From Methylibium sp. (GTDB lineage Bacteria > Pseudomonadota > Gammaproteobacteria > Burkholderiales > Burkholderiaceae_C), in contig NZ_JACDCW010000017.1 in the NCBI RefSeq assembly GCF_013817345.1, positions 1-50,881 of the forward strand: DNA of 50,881 bases, in the 5' to 3' direction. Positions 17,281-25,880 of the stretch are shown here, one piece after another. How positions within the stretch are numbered: position 1 is the stretch's first letter; every line of letters begins with the position of its first letter. The translations under genes were made by a program, and so were the position numbers. Below the pieces are notes generated by a model, which made no database searches, was not told where the DNA came from, and saw only the letters and a list, made by a program, of their open reading frames with translations.

Positions 17281-18267
17281 ATGAAAGTCTGCGTCCTCGG
17301 CGCCGGCGCCTGGGGCACGGCGCTGGCGGCGAGCATCGCGCCGCGGCATGACACCCTGCTGTGGGCGCGCGACGCGGCGCAGGCTGCGCTCATCGACCGC
17401 AGCCGCCGCAACGAGCGCTATTTGCCGGGCGTCGATCTGCCCGCCGTACTGCGCATCGAAGGCGCCTTCGAGTCCGCGCTCTCGCATGCCGCAGGCGACG
17501 GTCTGATCGTCGTCGCCACGCCGATGTCGGGTCTGCGCGAGATGGTCTCGCGCTGTGCCGAACAAGGACGGGGCCTGTGGTGGTTGTGCAAGGGCTTCGA
17601 GGCCGGCAGCGGTGCGCTGGGCCACGAGGTCGCGCGCGACGTGGCGCCCGAGGCGCGCGTCGGCGTGCTGTCGGGACCAAGCTTCGCGCTCGAAGTGGCG
17701 GGCGGCCAGCCCACCGCCCTGGTCGCGGCGAGTGCCGATGCCGCGCTGCGCCAGCAGGCGCTCGAGGTCTTTCACAGCGAGTCGCTGCGCATCTACACCT
17801 CGGCCGACCCGATCGGCGTGGAGGTCGGCGGTGCCGTGAAGAACGTGTTGGCCATCGCCACCGGCATCGGCGACGGCATGGCGCTCGGCCTCAACGCCCG
17901 CGCCGCGCTCATCACGCGGGGCCTGGCCGAGATGACGCGCCTGGGCCTGGCGCTGGGCGCGCGTGCAGACACCTTCATGGGCTTGTCTGGTCTCGGCGAT
18001 CTGGTCCTCACTGCCACCGGCGACCTGTCGCGCAACCGACAGGTCGGTCTGCAACTCGCGCGGGGCCGACGACTGCCCGAAGTGCTCGCCTCGCTCGGCC
18101 ACGTCGCCGAAGGCGTGCACAGCGCGGCCATGGTGCTGGCGCGGGCGCGCTCGCTCGGCGTGGAAATGCCGATCACCGAAGCCGTGGTGGCGGTGCTCGA
18201 AGGCCGCGCCAGTCCGGCCCAGGTGCTCACGCAGTTGATGCGGCGAGACGCGCGCGCCGAAGCCTGA
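17281..18267 (+). CDS. gpsA: Glycerol-3-phosphate dehydrogenase [NAD(P)+]
   Basis: A 328-residue dehydrogenase that makes sn-glycerol 3-phosphate from dihydroxyacetone phosphate for phospholipid synthesis. The nucleotide-binding motif [10 protein letters not shown] is at residues 7-16. [10 protein letters not shown] and [19 protein letters not shown] contain the substrate-binding and catalytic Lys residues. [22 protein letters not shown] is a further family signature. It is probably cotranscribed with secB. The gene converges with the chemoreceptor gene. Confidence 0.97.
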   Translation: MKVCVLGAGAWGTALAASIAPRHDTLLWARDAAQAALIDRSRRNERYLPGVDLPAVLRIEGAFESALSHAAGDGLIVVATPMSGLREMVSRCAEQGRGLWWLCKGFEAGSGALGHEVARDVAPEARVGVLSGPSFALEVAGGQPTALVAASADAALRQQALEVFHSESLRIYTSADPIGVEVGGAVKNVLAIATGIGDGMALGLNARAALITRGLAEMTRLGLALGARADTFMGLSGLGDLVLTATGDLSRNRQVGLQLARGRRLPEVLASLGHVAEGVHSAAMVLARARSLGVEMPITEAVVAVLEGRASPAQVLTQLMRRDARAEA

Positions 18268-18277
18268 GACGGCTTCG
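18258..18277. terminator. Hairpin over the gpsA stop codon
   Basis: CGAAGCC (18258-18264) and GGCTTCG (18271-18277) form a 7-bp stem with a 6-base loop that includes the gpsA stop, in the 27-base gap between convergent genes. It has no U-tract; termination is a weak suggestion. Confidence 0.3.
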
Positions 18278-18294
18278 CGCGCCGGGCAGACAGC

Positions 18295-20052
18295 TCAGAA
18301 CGACTGCCAGTCGTCGGTGCCGGTCTTCGCCGAGGCGACCACCGACGCGCCGGCGTCGGCCGGCTTGGCGGCCGCAGCCCGGGGCTGCAGGCGCGAGACG
18401 TTCTTCGCGCGGTTCGGGCCGCGGCGCTCCACAGCGTTCGAGCTGAGCGGGGTGGCCGGCCTGACCGGCGCCCTGGCCTGTTGCGCGACGACCGGCGCGG
18501 CATGCTGGCCCTGCGCCAGCTTGAACACCGCCACGGCGCTGACGAGCTGCTGCGCCTGACCCTTCAGGCTTTCCGCGGCGGCCGCGCTTTCCTCGACGAG
18601 CGCGGCGTTTTGCTGCGTCGCCTGGTCCATCTGCGTGACCGCTTCGCCGATCTGCGCGACACCGGCGCTCTGCTCGGTGGAGGCCGAGCTGATCTCGCCC
18701 ATGATGTCGGTCACGCGCTTGATGGCGCTGACCACCTCGCTCATCGTCGTGCCGGCCTGATCGACCAACACCGAGCCTTGCTCGACCCGTTCGACGCTGG
18801 CGGTGATGAGCCCCTTGATCTCCTTGGCCGCCTCGGCACTGCGCTGCGCCAGGCTGCGCACTTCGGAGGCCACCACCGCGAAGCCGCGGCCCTGCTCGCC
18901 GGCCCGCGCCGCTTCCACCGCGGCATTGAGCGCGAGGATGTTGGTCTGGAAGGCGATGCCGTCGATCACGCTGATGATGTCGGCGATCTTCTTCGAGCTG
19001 TCGTTGATGCCTTTCATGGTGTCGACCACCTGGCTCACCACCTCGCCCCCGCGCGCGGCGACGGTCGAGGCGTTGAGTGCGAGCTGGTTGCCCTGCATCG
19101 CGTTGTCGGCGTTCTGCCTGACGGTAGAGCCCAGCTCCTCCATCGAGGCGGCGGTCTCTTCCAGCGCGGACGCCTGTTCTTCGGTGCGACCCGACAGGTC
19201 GTTGTTGCCTTGGGCGATCTGGGACGAGGCCGTGGCTACGCCTTCGGCATTCGCACGCACCCCGCCGACGATGCCGGCCAGGCGCGTCTTCATGTCGTGC
19301 AGTGCGCCGAGCAGCAGACCGGTCTCGCTCTTGCCGTCGGCCTTGAACTCCATGGTGAGATCGCCTTCGGCGACGGCGCGCGTGATGCGCACGGCCTCGC
19401 TCAGCGGGAGGGTGATGGAGCGGATGATCCACACCGCCAGCACGCAGGCCAGCGCAATCGCAGCGGCGATCATGGAGCCGATGATCAACTTGCTGCTCGC
19501 CACGGCTTCATCGACCTGCTGCGCCGAGGTGGCCATGACGCGTTCTTGCACGGCGATCAGTTCGTCGACGGCGGTCATGTAGGCGGCCTGCCTGGGCAGC
19601 AGATCGTTCAGGGTCGACCGGGCGCCGTCGAGATTGCCGGCACGCAGCGACTCCAGCACGCGGTCGCGGGGCTGGCGGTAGTCGGCACGCGCCTGCATCA
19701 GCTTGGCGAGCGCCGCCTTGCCGACGTCGCTTTGGATGCTTTCCTTGAGCTTGTCGAGGTTGCCGGTGGTCCGTTTCGAGACGGTGTTGATCGTCTCGAA
19801 GCGGGCCGCCACGGCGGCCGGGTCGGTCAGGATGAACAGGTCGCGGATCGCCAGCGAGACTTCGCTGTTGACCGTGCGGATGTCCTGGGCCATCTCGATC
19901 TTCGGATAGCTGCTTTCCATCACCGTGGCGAACTCTCCGTGGATGGTGTTCGTCTTGTAGATGGAAAGGCCGCCCAGCAGGGCGATCAACACTGCCATCG
20001 CGGCAAAGCCTGCGGCGAGGCGGGTGGAAATCTTCACGTCACTGAGGTTCAT
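18295..20052 (-). CDS. Methyl-accepting chemotaxis protein with C-terminal CheR/CheB pentapeptide-like end
   Basis: A 585-residue chemoreceptor. TM1 is at about 11-31, a four-helix-bundle type periplasmic sensor at about 35-185, TM2 at 189-210, then a HAMP domain and the cytoplasmic signalling helix. The conserved hairpin region reads GFAVVASEVRSLAQRSAEAAKEIKG in two parts, and methylation helices with EETAASMEELGSTVRQNADNA flank it. The protein ends in DWQSF after an Ala/Pro linker, resembling the xWxxF pentapeptide that tethers CheR and CheB. The sensed ligand is unknown. The preceding cheW gene is 49 bases upstream and the two are probably cotranscribed. Confidence 0.95.
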   Translation of the reverse strand: MNLSDVKISTRLAAGFAAMAVLIALLGGLSIYKTNTIHGEFATVMESSYPKIEMAQDIRTVNSEVSLAIRDLFILTDPAAVAARFETINTVSKRTTGNLDKLKESIQSDVGKAALAKLMQARADYRQPRDRVLESLRAGNLDGARSTLNDLLPRQAAYMTAVDELIAVQERVMATSAQQVDEAVASSKLIIGSMIAAAIALACVLAVWIIRSITLPLSEAVRITRAVAEGDLTMEFKADGKSETGLLLGALHDMKTRLAGIVGGVRANAEGVATASSQIAQGNNDLSGRTEEQASALEETAASMEELGSTVRQNADNAMQGNQLALNASTVAARGGEVVSQVVDTMKGINDSSKKIADIISVIDGIAFQTNILALNAAVEAARAGEQGRGFAVVASEVRSLAQRSAEAAKEIKGLITASVERVEQGSVLVDQAGTTMSEVVSAIKRVTDIMGEISSASTEQSAGVAQIGEAVTQMDQATQQNAALVEESAAAAESLKGQAQQLVSAVAVFKLAQGQHAAPVVAQQARAPVRPATPLSSNAVERRGPNRAKNVSRLQPRAAAAKPADAGASVVASAKTGTDDWQSF

Positions 20053-20101
20053 GATCTTCGGTACAGGAGGGAGGTGCTCGGAGGGCTTGAAAACGACGTT
20101 G

Positions 20102-20665
20102 TCAGGGACGGGAATCGATCAGGCCCATCGCCGGGCTGGTCATGAGTTTTTCGATGTCCATCAGGATCAGCATGCGGTCGTCGACCGCACCGATCGCCAG
20201 GAGGTGTTCGCTATCGATGCTCGAGTGCAGCTCGGGCACCGGGCGCAGTTGATCGGGTGCGAGGGTGATGACATCGGACACCGCATCGACGACGATGCCG
20301 ACCACCCGCGAGCCGATGCCCAGCACGATGGTCACGGTGAAGCCGTCGTAGGCGACCGGCTCGAGCTGGAACTTCAGCCGCAGATCGACGATCGGCACGA
20401 TCAGGCCGCGCAGGTTGACGACGCCCAGGATGTGGCCAGGCGCGTTGGCGATGCGGGTAGGAGGCTCGTAGGAACGGATCTCCTGCACGCGCAGGATGTC
20501 GATGCCGTACTCCTCGCCGCCCAGCTTGAAGGCCAGGAATTCGTTGATCCGGGGCGCTGTCGGCGCAGCCGCTGCTCTGGCAGGCACGGCAGCCGGGGCG
20601 ACGGCGGGTGCGTCGGCAGGCAGTGGGGGGCGCTCGAGGGGCGCAAGTTCGGTGCTCGCATTCAC
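20102..20665 (-). CDS. cheW: Chemotaxis coupling protein CheW
   Basis: A 187-residue CheW with an Ala/Pro-rich N-terminal extension of about 40 residues before the CheW domain ([21 protein letters not shown] ... [16 protein letters not shown]). It links receptors to the CheA kinase. The frame opens to 20734, but GTG at 20665 is preferred because GGAG lies 10 bases before it. The acidic core [10 protein letters not shown] is conserved. The direct neighbour is a receptor, suggesting a dedicated receptor-CheW pair; no cheA or cheY gene is present in the window. Confidence 0.92.
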   Translation of the reverse strand: MNASTELAPLERPPLPADAPAVAPAAVPARAAAAPTAPRINEFLAFKLGGEEYGIDILRVQEIRSYEPPTRIANAPGHILGVVNLRGLIVPIVDLRLKFQLEPVAYDGFTVTIVLGIGSRVVGIVVDAVSDVITLAPDQLRPVPELHSSIDSEHLLAIGAVDDRMLILMDIEKLMTSPAMGLIDSRP

Positions 20666-20742
20666 GCGGGCGATCTCCAGGTCGGTTGAACGGAATGCAC
20701 CGGCCTTTGCAAAACGCGTGGACCGGTGCGCCAAGCCTCACG

Positions 20743-20770
20743 TTATCGGCAGCAGACGTCGGCCGATCAA
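20743..20770 (-). promoter_or_regulatory. Candidate sigma-28 (FliA) promoter of cheW-mcp
   Basis: On the reverse strand a perfect GCCGATAA (complement of 20743-20750) is preceded at the right distance by TTGAT (complement of 20766-20770), where a TAAA-like -35 is expected. GCCGATAA is the flagellar sigma-28 -10 consensus. Its place about 80 bases ahead of the cheW start fits flagellar-class expression of chemotaxis genes. The -35 match is imperfect. Confidence 0.55.
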
Positions 20771-20894
20771 GCGAAACGAGAGGCAACTTGTACCGTTTTC
20801 GAACAACCATGGATGTGCTTCCCCTGAAGCGCGGGTGCTTGCCGCAAGCGTTTCATGTGCTGCGGCGCTCCGATCTCGCCCGGGCAGCCGTGTC

Positions 20895-20900
20895 GATAAT
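20895..20900 (+). promoter_or_regulatory. -10 element (GATAAT) directly before glycerate kinase
   Basis: GATAAT ends 6 bases before the ATG at 20907, placing the expected transcription start on the first base of the start codon. There is no ribosome site. The spacing is identical to that before yqgE. The -35 is weak. Confidence 0.5.
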
Positions 20901-20906
20901 CCATCG

Positions 20907-22214
<1,308 letters not shown>

Positions 22215-22284
22215 TGACTCGAAGCGGCTGGCGCCTTTCGGTGTGTGTCCGCTTTCCCGATCTGAACGGAGCACTGCTGCAGGG

Positions 22285-22302
22285 CTGACAGGGTTCTGTC
22301 AG
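22285..22302 (+). terminator. Inverted repeat after the glycerate kinase gene
   Basis: CTGACAG-GGTT-CTGTCAG is a perfect 7-bp stem with a 4-base loop, 70 bases after the glycerate kinase stop and 25 bases ahead of the next -35. No U-run follows. It could be a weak terminator or an operator for the DUF6502 promoter. Confidence 0.4.
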
Positions 22303-22326
22303 GCCTGTAACTTTCTGCTGAAACGC

Positions 22327-22355
22327 TTGAAATGTGCACATTGCACAGTTATAAA
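22327..22355 (+). promoter_or_regulatory. Sigma-70 promoter with a palindrome in its spacer, for DUF6502-DUF5666
   Basis: TTGAAA (22327-22332) and TATAAA (22350-22355) are 17 bases apart, a near-consensus promoter and the strongest in the window. The spacer holds a perfect inverted repeat TGTGCA-CAT-TGCACA (22333-22347), a likely operator for a dimeric regulator. The -10 overlaps an in-frame ATG at 22355, so translation must start downstream at 22373. Confidence 0.65.
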
Positions 22356-22372
22356 TGTGGCGAGAACTCGCC

Positions 22373-23284
22373 ATGGACACCCGCTTCGCCCCCGCCCCCG
22401 AGTTGCCCTCGTTCGTCGAGCAGCCGCTGCTCGACGCGCTGGGCGCGCTGCTTCGCCCGCTGAGCCGACTGGCGGTCGCCAAGGGACTGCCTTACGTCAC
22501 CCTCGAAGAAGTGCTCAAGGCGTCGATGGTCGAGGCCGCGCGTGAGGCCCACCCTGGCTTGCCGGCGCAGCGCAGCGTCAGCCGCATCAGCACCACCCTC
22601 GGCCTCAATCGGCGCGAGGTGACCCGCCTCACCCGCGCGGGCGATGCGGATGCGGCGCCGGCCGCCCTGCGCCGGCCGGCGCCCGCCACCGAACTGTTCA
22701 CCCGCTGGCGCACCGACCCTTCGCTGCGCGACGCCGGCGGCTGGCTTCGACCGCTGCCGCGGCTCGGCCCGGCGCCGAGCTTCGAGTCGCTGGCGCATTC
22801 GCTGACCCAGGACGTGCATCCGCGCAGCCTGCTGGACGAGTTGTGCCGCCTCGGACTGGCCCGCCTGGACGAGGCCAGCGACGAGGTCGAGTTGTGCGAC
22901 AACGCCTTCGTGCCGCGCGGCGACGAGTCCCGCATGCTCGGCTTCCTGGCAGAGAACGTCGGCGACCACTGCGCTGCAGCGGTCGCCAATGTGCTGTGCG
23001 GCGGCCGTGAACACCTCGAGCAGGCCATCTTCGCTGACGAAATCTCGGTCGAATCACTGAACCAGTTGCGCCAGGCCGTCACCGCGCAATGGCAGCAGTT
23101 GCTGCGCAGCATGGTGCCCCTGCTCGAGGAGTTGATCGAGGCCGACCGCGTTGCCGGGCGCGCCGCCGATCGGCGGGTGCGCATCGGCCTTTTCACCTAT
23201 GCGGAGCCGATGCCCGGCAGCACTGCCGCCGACCCGCCCGAAGTCCGTCCTGCGCCGCTGCGGCGCAGCCGTCCCCGCCCCTGA
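22373..23284 (+). CDS. DUF6502 family protein
   Basis: A 303-residue soluble protein that I place in DUF6502, based on the order of segments (LLRPLSRLAVAKGLPYVTLEEVLK ... RISTTLGLNRREVTRL ... SLLDELCRLGLARLD) and on pairing with a DUF5666 gene, a combination known from other proteobacteria. Residues about 50-85 look like a winged-helix or HTH element, so a regulatory role is possible but unproven. ATG at 22373 was chosen because the earlier ATG at 22355 lies within the -10 box. The DUF5666 gene starts 27 bases after the stop, so the two form an operon. The C-terminus is Pro/Arg-rich. Confidence 0.8.
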   Translation: MDTRFAPAPELPSFVEQPLLDALGALLRPLSRLAVAKGLPYVTLEEVLKASMVEAAREAHPGLPAQRSVSRISTTLGLNRREVTRLTRAGDADAAPAALRRPAPATELFTRWRTDPSLRDAGGWLRPLPRLGPAPSFESLAHSLTQDVHPRSLLDELCRLGLARLDEASDEVELCDNAFVPRGDESRMLGFLAENVGDHCAAAVANVLCGGREHLEQAIFADEISVESLNQLRQAVTAQWQQLLRSMVPLLEELIEADRVAGRAADRRVRIGLFTYAEPMPGSTAADPPEVRPAPLRRSRPRP

Positions 23285-23311
23285 CCCGTCCCTGACCTTC
23301 AAGGAAAAATC

Positions 23312-24568
23312 ATGAACATGACCTGGTTCTTCGATCGACTCGGTCGCGGCGTGCGACTTGCCGCACTCGCCGGCGCCGTCGGCCTGGCCGCATGTGGTGG
23401 TGGCGGTGGAGGCGGCGGCGACGGTGTGGGCTCCGGGGGCACCGGCTCCTTTGCCGTCGGCCCGATCAGCGGCTTCGGCTCGGTCATCGTCAACGGCATC
23501 CGATACGACGACAGCGGCGCCGATGTCTTCGACGATGACGGCAACGCCGTCACTGCAAACGACCTGCGGCTGGGCATGGTGATCGAGGTGACCGGCTCGG
23601 AGCTCGCTTCCACGGCGACCGGCCCCACGGCCAATGCGAGCTCGATCCGCTTTTCCAGCGAGATCGTCGGCCCGGTCGAGGCGGTCGATGTCACTGCAGG
23701 CACTTTGAAGGTGTTGGGCCAGGATGTCGATGTAACGGCCACCACCGTGTATGACGAAGACCTGAGCGGCCGTCTGGCCGCTGTGGAAGTCGGGCAGATC
23801 GTCGAGGTCTACGGCCTGGGCAGCGGCTCTGGCCGCTACACCGCCACGCGGATCGAACTCAAGAACCCGGGCAGAGACAACTACCGGCTGCGCGGCCCGG
23901 TGCGCGAGCTCGATACGCAAGCCCAGACCTTCCGCATCGGCGAGACGCTCGTCTCTTACGCGGACCTGCCTGACTCTGAAACGCCTGCGCTGGCCAACGG
24001 TCAGCTGGTGCGCGTGCGACTGGAGCCCGTGCCGGTGAACGGTGCTTATGTGACCCAGCGCCTTCGTGGCGGCGAGCGCCAGGTGGAGGACCGTGACGAG
24101 GCCGAGATCGAGGGTCTGGTGAGCAGTGTCGAAGCCGGCAACCCGCGGCGCTTCAGCGTGGACGGCATTCCGGTGGAGGCCTCCGACGCCGAATTCGACG
24201 ACGGCACGCCGGCCGACCTGGCCGTCGGTGTGCGGGTCGAAGTCGAAGGTCGCCTCGAGGCGGGCGTGCTGATTGCTCGGGAAGTGGAATTCGAAGGCGA
24301 CGACGGCGGCAGCGACGGCGGAAGTGGCAACGGCGGTGACGACGACGACGACGGCAGCGAGATCAAGTTGAGCGGCCGAATCCAATCGCTCGACACGGTC
24401 AACCAGACGTTCGAGCTGCGCGGCGTGACGGTCAGGTATTCCGGCGCCGTCCGCTTCGACGACGGCACGGTTGCGAACCTGGGCAATGACGTGGTGGTCG
24501 AGGTGAAGGGTGGTCTTGCGTCCGACGGCGTCACTGTCCAGGCCTCCGAGATCGACTTCGAGGATTGA
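23312..24568 (+). CDS. DUF5666 repeat lipoprotein
   Basis: A 418-residue lipoprotein. The signal ends in a lipobox GLAAC with Cys28 as the lipidated residue, followed directly by eight Gly. The rest consists of several beta-rich DUF5666 repeats of about 70-80 residues, each with a pattern like ISGFGSVIVNGIRYD ... LRLGMVIEVTG or VSSVEAGNPRRFSVDGIPVE ... GVRVEVEG, resembling OB-fold domains. An acidic linker (GDDDDDGS) separates the last repeat. Function is unknown; the repeats suggest binding at the cell surface or periplasm. AAGGA precedes the ATG. A strong intrinsic terminator follows. Confidence 0.85.
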   Translation: MNMTWFFDRLGRGVRLAALAGAVGLAACGGGGGGGGDGVGSGGTGSFAVGPISGFGSVIVNGIRYDDSGADVFDDDGNAVTANDLRLGMVIEVTGSELASTATGPTANASSIRFSSEIVGPVEAVDVTAGTLKVLGQDVDVTATTVYDEDLSGRLAAVEVGQIVEVYGLGSGSGRYTATRIELKNPGRDNYRLRGPVRELDTQAQTFRIGETLVSYADLPDSETPALANGQLVRVRLEPVPVNGAYVTQRLRGGERQVEDRDEAEIEGLVSSVEAGNPRRFSVDGIPVEASDAEFDDGTPADLAVGVRVEVEGRLEAGVLIAREVEFEGDDGGSDGGSGNGGDDDDDGSEIKLSGRIQSLDTVNQTFELRGVTVRYSGAVRFDDGTVANLGNDVVVEVKGGLASDGVTVQASEIDFED

Positions 24569-24598
24569 GGGCCGCGCCCCTGACGGCCCATCTCACCG

Positions 24599-24639
24599 CC
24601 CTGCCGCGGCTGCCCTTCGCGGGCCGCGGCAGGGTTTTT
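24599..24639 (+). terminator. Rho-independent terminator of the DUF6502-DUF5666 operon
   Basis: CCCTGCCGCGGC (24599-24610) pairs perfectly with GCCGCGGCAGGG (24623-24634), a 12-bp GC stem with a 12-base loop, followed by TTTTT (24635-24639). It is a textbook intrinsic terminator 30 bases after the DUF5666 stop. Confidence 0.92.
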
Positions 24640-24662
24640 GCACACCTTCGAGGACTTAGACG

Positions 24663-24887
24663 ATGCTGATTCACGAACTGCTCGCCGCGATCGTCCTGGC
24701 CGCCACCGGCCCTGTTGCCAACACCGGTGATGTGGCAGTTCCCGGTCCGGCGTCTGTGGCTTGGTTCGGCAGAGGCAGCGACGCACCGCTCTACCAGCGC
24801 GTTGATGACGGCAACGATGGCGATGACGACCGGGACGACCGGGACGACCGGAATGACCGGAATGACGGGGACGACCGAGACGACTGA
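24663..24887 (+). CDS. Small Asp/Arg-repeat protein, probably exported
   Basis: A 74-residue ORF starting at ATG 24663 with GAGG about 10 bases before. The N-terminus (HELLAAIVLAATGPVANTG) is hydrophobic and could be a short signal sequence, although it lacks positive charge. The C-terminus is a run of Asp-Asp-Arg and Asn-Asp-Arg triplets encoded by a tandem 9-base repeat. The ORF sits between two intrinsic terminators, so it is a separate unit rather than a tail of the DUF5666 operon. I recognise no family. The Asp-rich tail could bind cations. A functional RNA instead of a protein cannot be excluded. Confidence 0.5.
   Translation: MLIHELLAAIVLAATGPVANTGDVAVPGPASVAWFGRGSDAPLYQRVDDGNDGDDDRDDRDDRNDRNDGDDRDD
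24825..24884 (+). repeat. Tandem 9-bp repeat GACGACCGG
   Basis: Three exact copies of GACGACCGG (24825-24851) are followed by diverged copies (AATGACCGG, AATGACGGG, GACGACCGA) and a partial unit ending at the stop codon. Since the unit is three codons long, copy-number change would lengthen or shorten the acidic tail without shifting the frame. Confidence 0.85.
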
Positions 24888-24894
24888 TTGACGG

Positions 24895-24912
24895 GGCGCT
24901 TTGCGCCTTTTT
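24895..24912 (+). terminator. Rho-independent terminator after the small Asp/Arg-repeat ORF
   Basis: GGCGC-TTT-GCGCC (24895-24907) is followed by TTTTT (24908-24912), 7 bases after the ORF stop. The stem is short but all GC. Confidence 0.8.
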
Positions 24913-24947
24913 CCGAATCCAAGGCACGCTGGGTACGATCTTGAGCG

Positions 24948-25880
24948 ATGTCCTTAGGACCCATGAAGCTGCCTGCTTTCCTCTCCCATTGCCTGCGACC
25001 GGTTCGTCGGCGCCACCCTGATCGCCGAAGTTCTCGCCAGTACACCTGGTCGCGCCCCTCACGCAATGCTGCCGCCAGCAGCCTGGCGCTTTCATTGCTG
25101 CTGCTCTCACCGCTGCATGCCGCGCCGCCCACGGCCGACAGCATCGCGGTGCGCGTGCAGGCCTGCACTGCCTGCCACGGCGATCAGGGCCGGGCCACCA
25201 ACCAAGGCTACTTCCCGCGCATCGCCGGCAAGCCGGCCGGCTATCTGCACGCGCAATTGCTCAACTTCCGCGACGGCCGCCGCAACAACGCGCTGATGAG
25301 CGGCCTTGTGCAGCACCTGAGCGATGACTACCTGCGAGAGATCGCCGAGCATTTCGCCGCCGCTTTGCTGCCTTATCCGCCACCGCAGACGACCGGCGCA
25401 CCGCCGGCGCTGCTGGCGCGCGGCGAGCAGTTGGTGCGGCGCGGCGACACGGCCCGTGACCTGCCTGCGTGTGCGGCCTGCCATGGCGCCGCGCTTACGG
25501 GCGTGAGCCCGGCGATTCCGGGGCTGCTCGGCCTGCCGCGCGACTACCTCAACGCACAACTGGGTCAGTGGCGCACCGGCCAGCGCCGCGCTGCCGAGCC
25601 GGACTGCATGGCGCGCATTGCCGCTCGCCTGAGCGCCGAGGACATCGGCGCGGTCTCGGCGTGGTTGTCCTCGCAGCGCCTGCCGGCCGACACCCGGCCA
25701 GCCCGGGCCTTGCCGCAAGCCTTGCCTGAGCCGTGCGGAAGCGTCGGTGCGCAGCAGCCGCAAGGCTTAGGGCCCGCGTACGGCAGCGACAGCCAGGCCG
25801 CGCATGGCGAGAACGACCGCCGAGCCGCGCCTGACAAGAACGACGGCCAAGCCGTGTCACGCATGAAGAACGGGTCATGA
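24948..25880 (+). CDS. Diheme c-type cytochrome (cytochrome c4/c553-like)
   Basis: A 310-residue exported protein with two haem c sites, C73-T-A-C76-H77 and C175-A-A-C178-H179, each in a class I cytochrome domain (RIAGKPAGYLHAQLLNFRDGRR and GLLGLPRDYLNAQLGQWRTGQRR are the characteristic c4-like segments). The signal peptide core is LALSLLLLSPLHA at about 46-58, behind an unusually long basic N-region; ATG at 24963 would shorten this. A -10-like TACGAT lies at 24934-24939. The last 50 residues are low-complexity and may be unstructured. It overlaps the next cytochrome gene (ATGA). It should carry electrons in the periplasm. Confidence 0.88.
   Translation: MSLGPMKLPAFLSHCLRPVRRRHPDRRSSRQYTWSRPSRNAAASSLALSLLLLSPLHAAPPTADSIAVRVQACTACHGDQGRATNQGYFPRIAGKPAGYLHAQLLNFRDGRRNNALMSGLVQHLSDDYLREIAEHFAAALLPYPPPQTTGAPPALLARGEQLVRRGDTARDLPACAACHGAALTGVSPAIPGLLGLPRDYLNAQLGQWRTGQRRAAEPDCMARIAARLSAEDIGAVSAWLSSQRLPADTRPARALPQALPEPCGSVGAQQPQGLGPAYGSDSQAAHGENDRRAAPDKNDGQAVSRMKNGS

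Noticed and set aside
22355..22372. ATG at 22355 as the start of the DUF6502 gene
   Set aside because: It overlaps the -10 box of the promoter, so it would not be in the mRNA.
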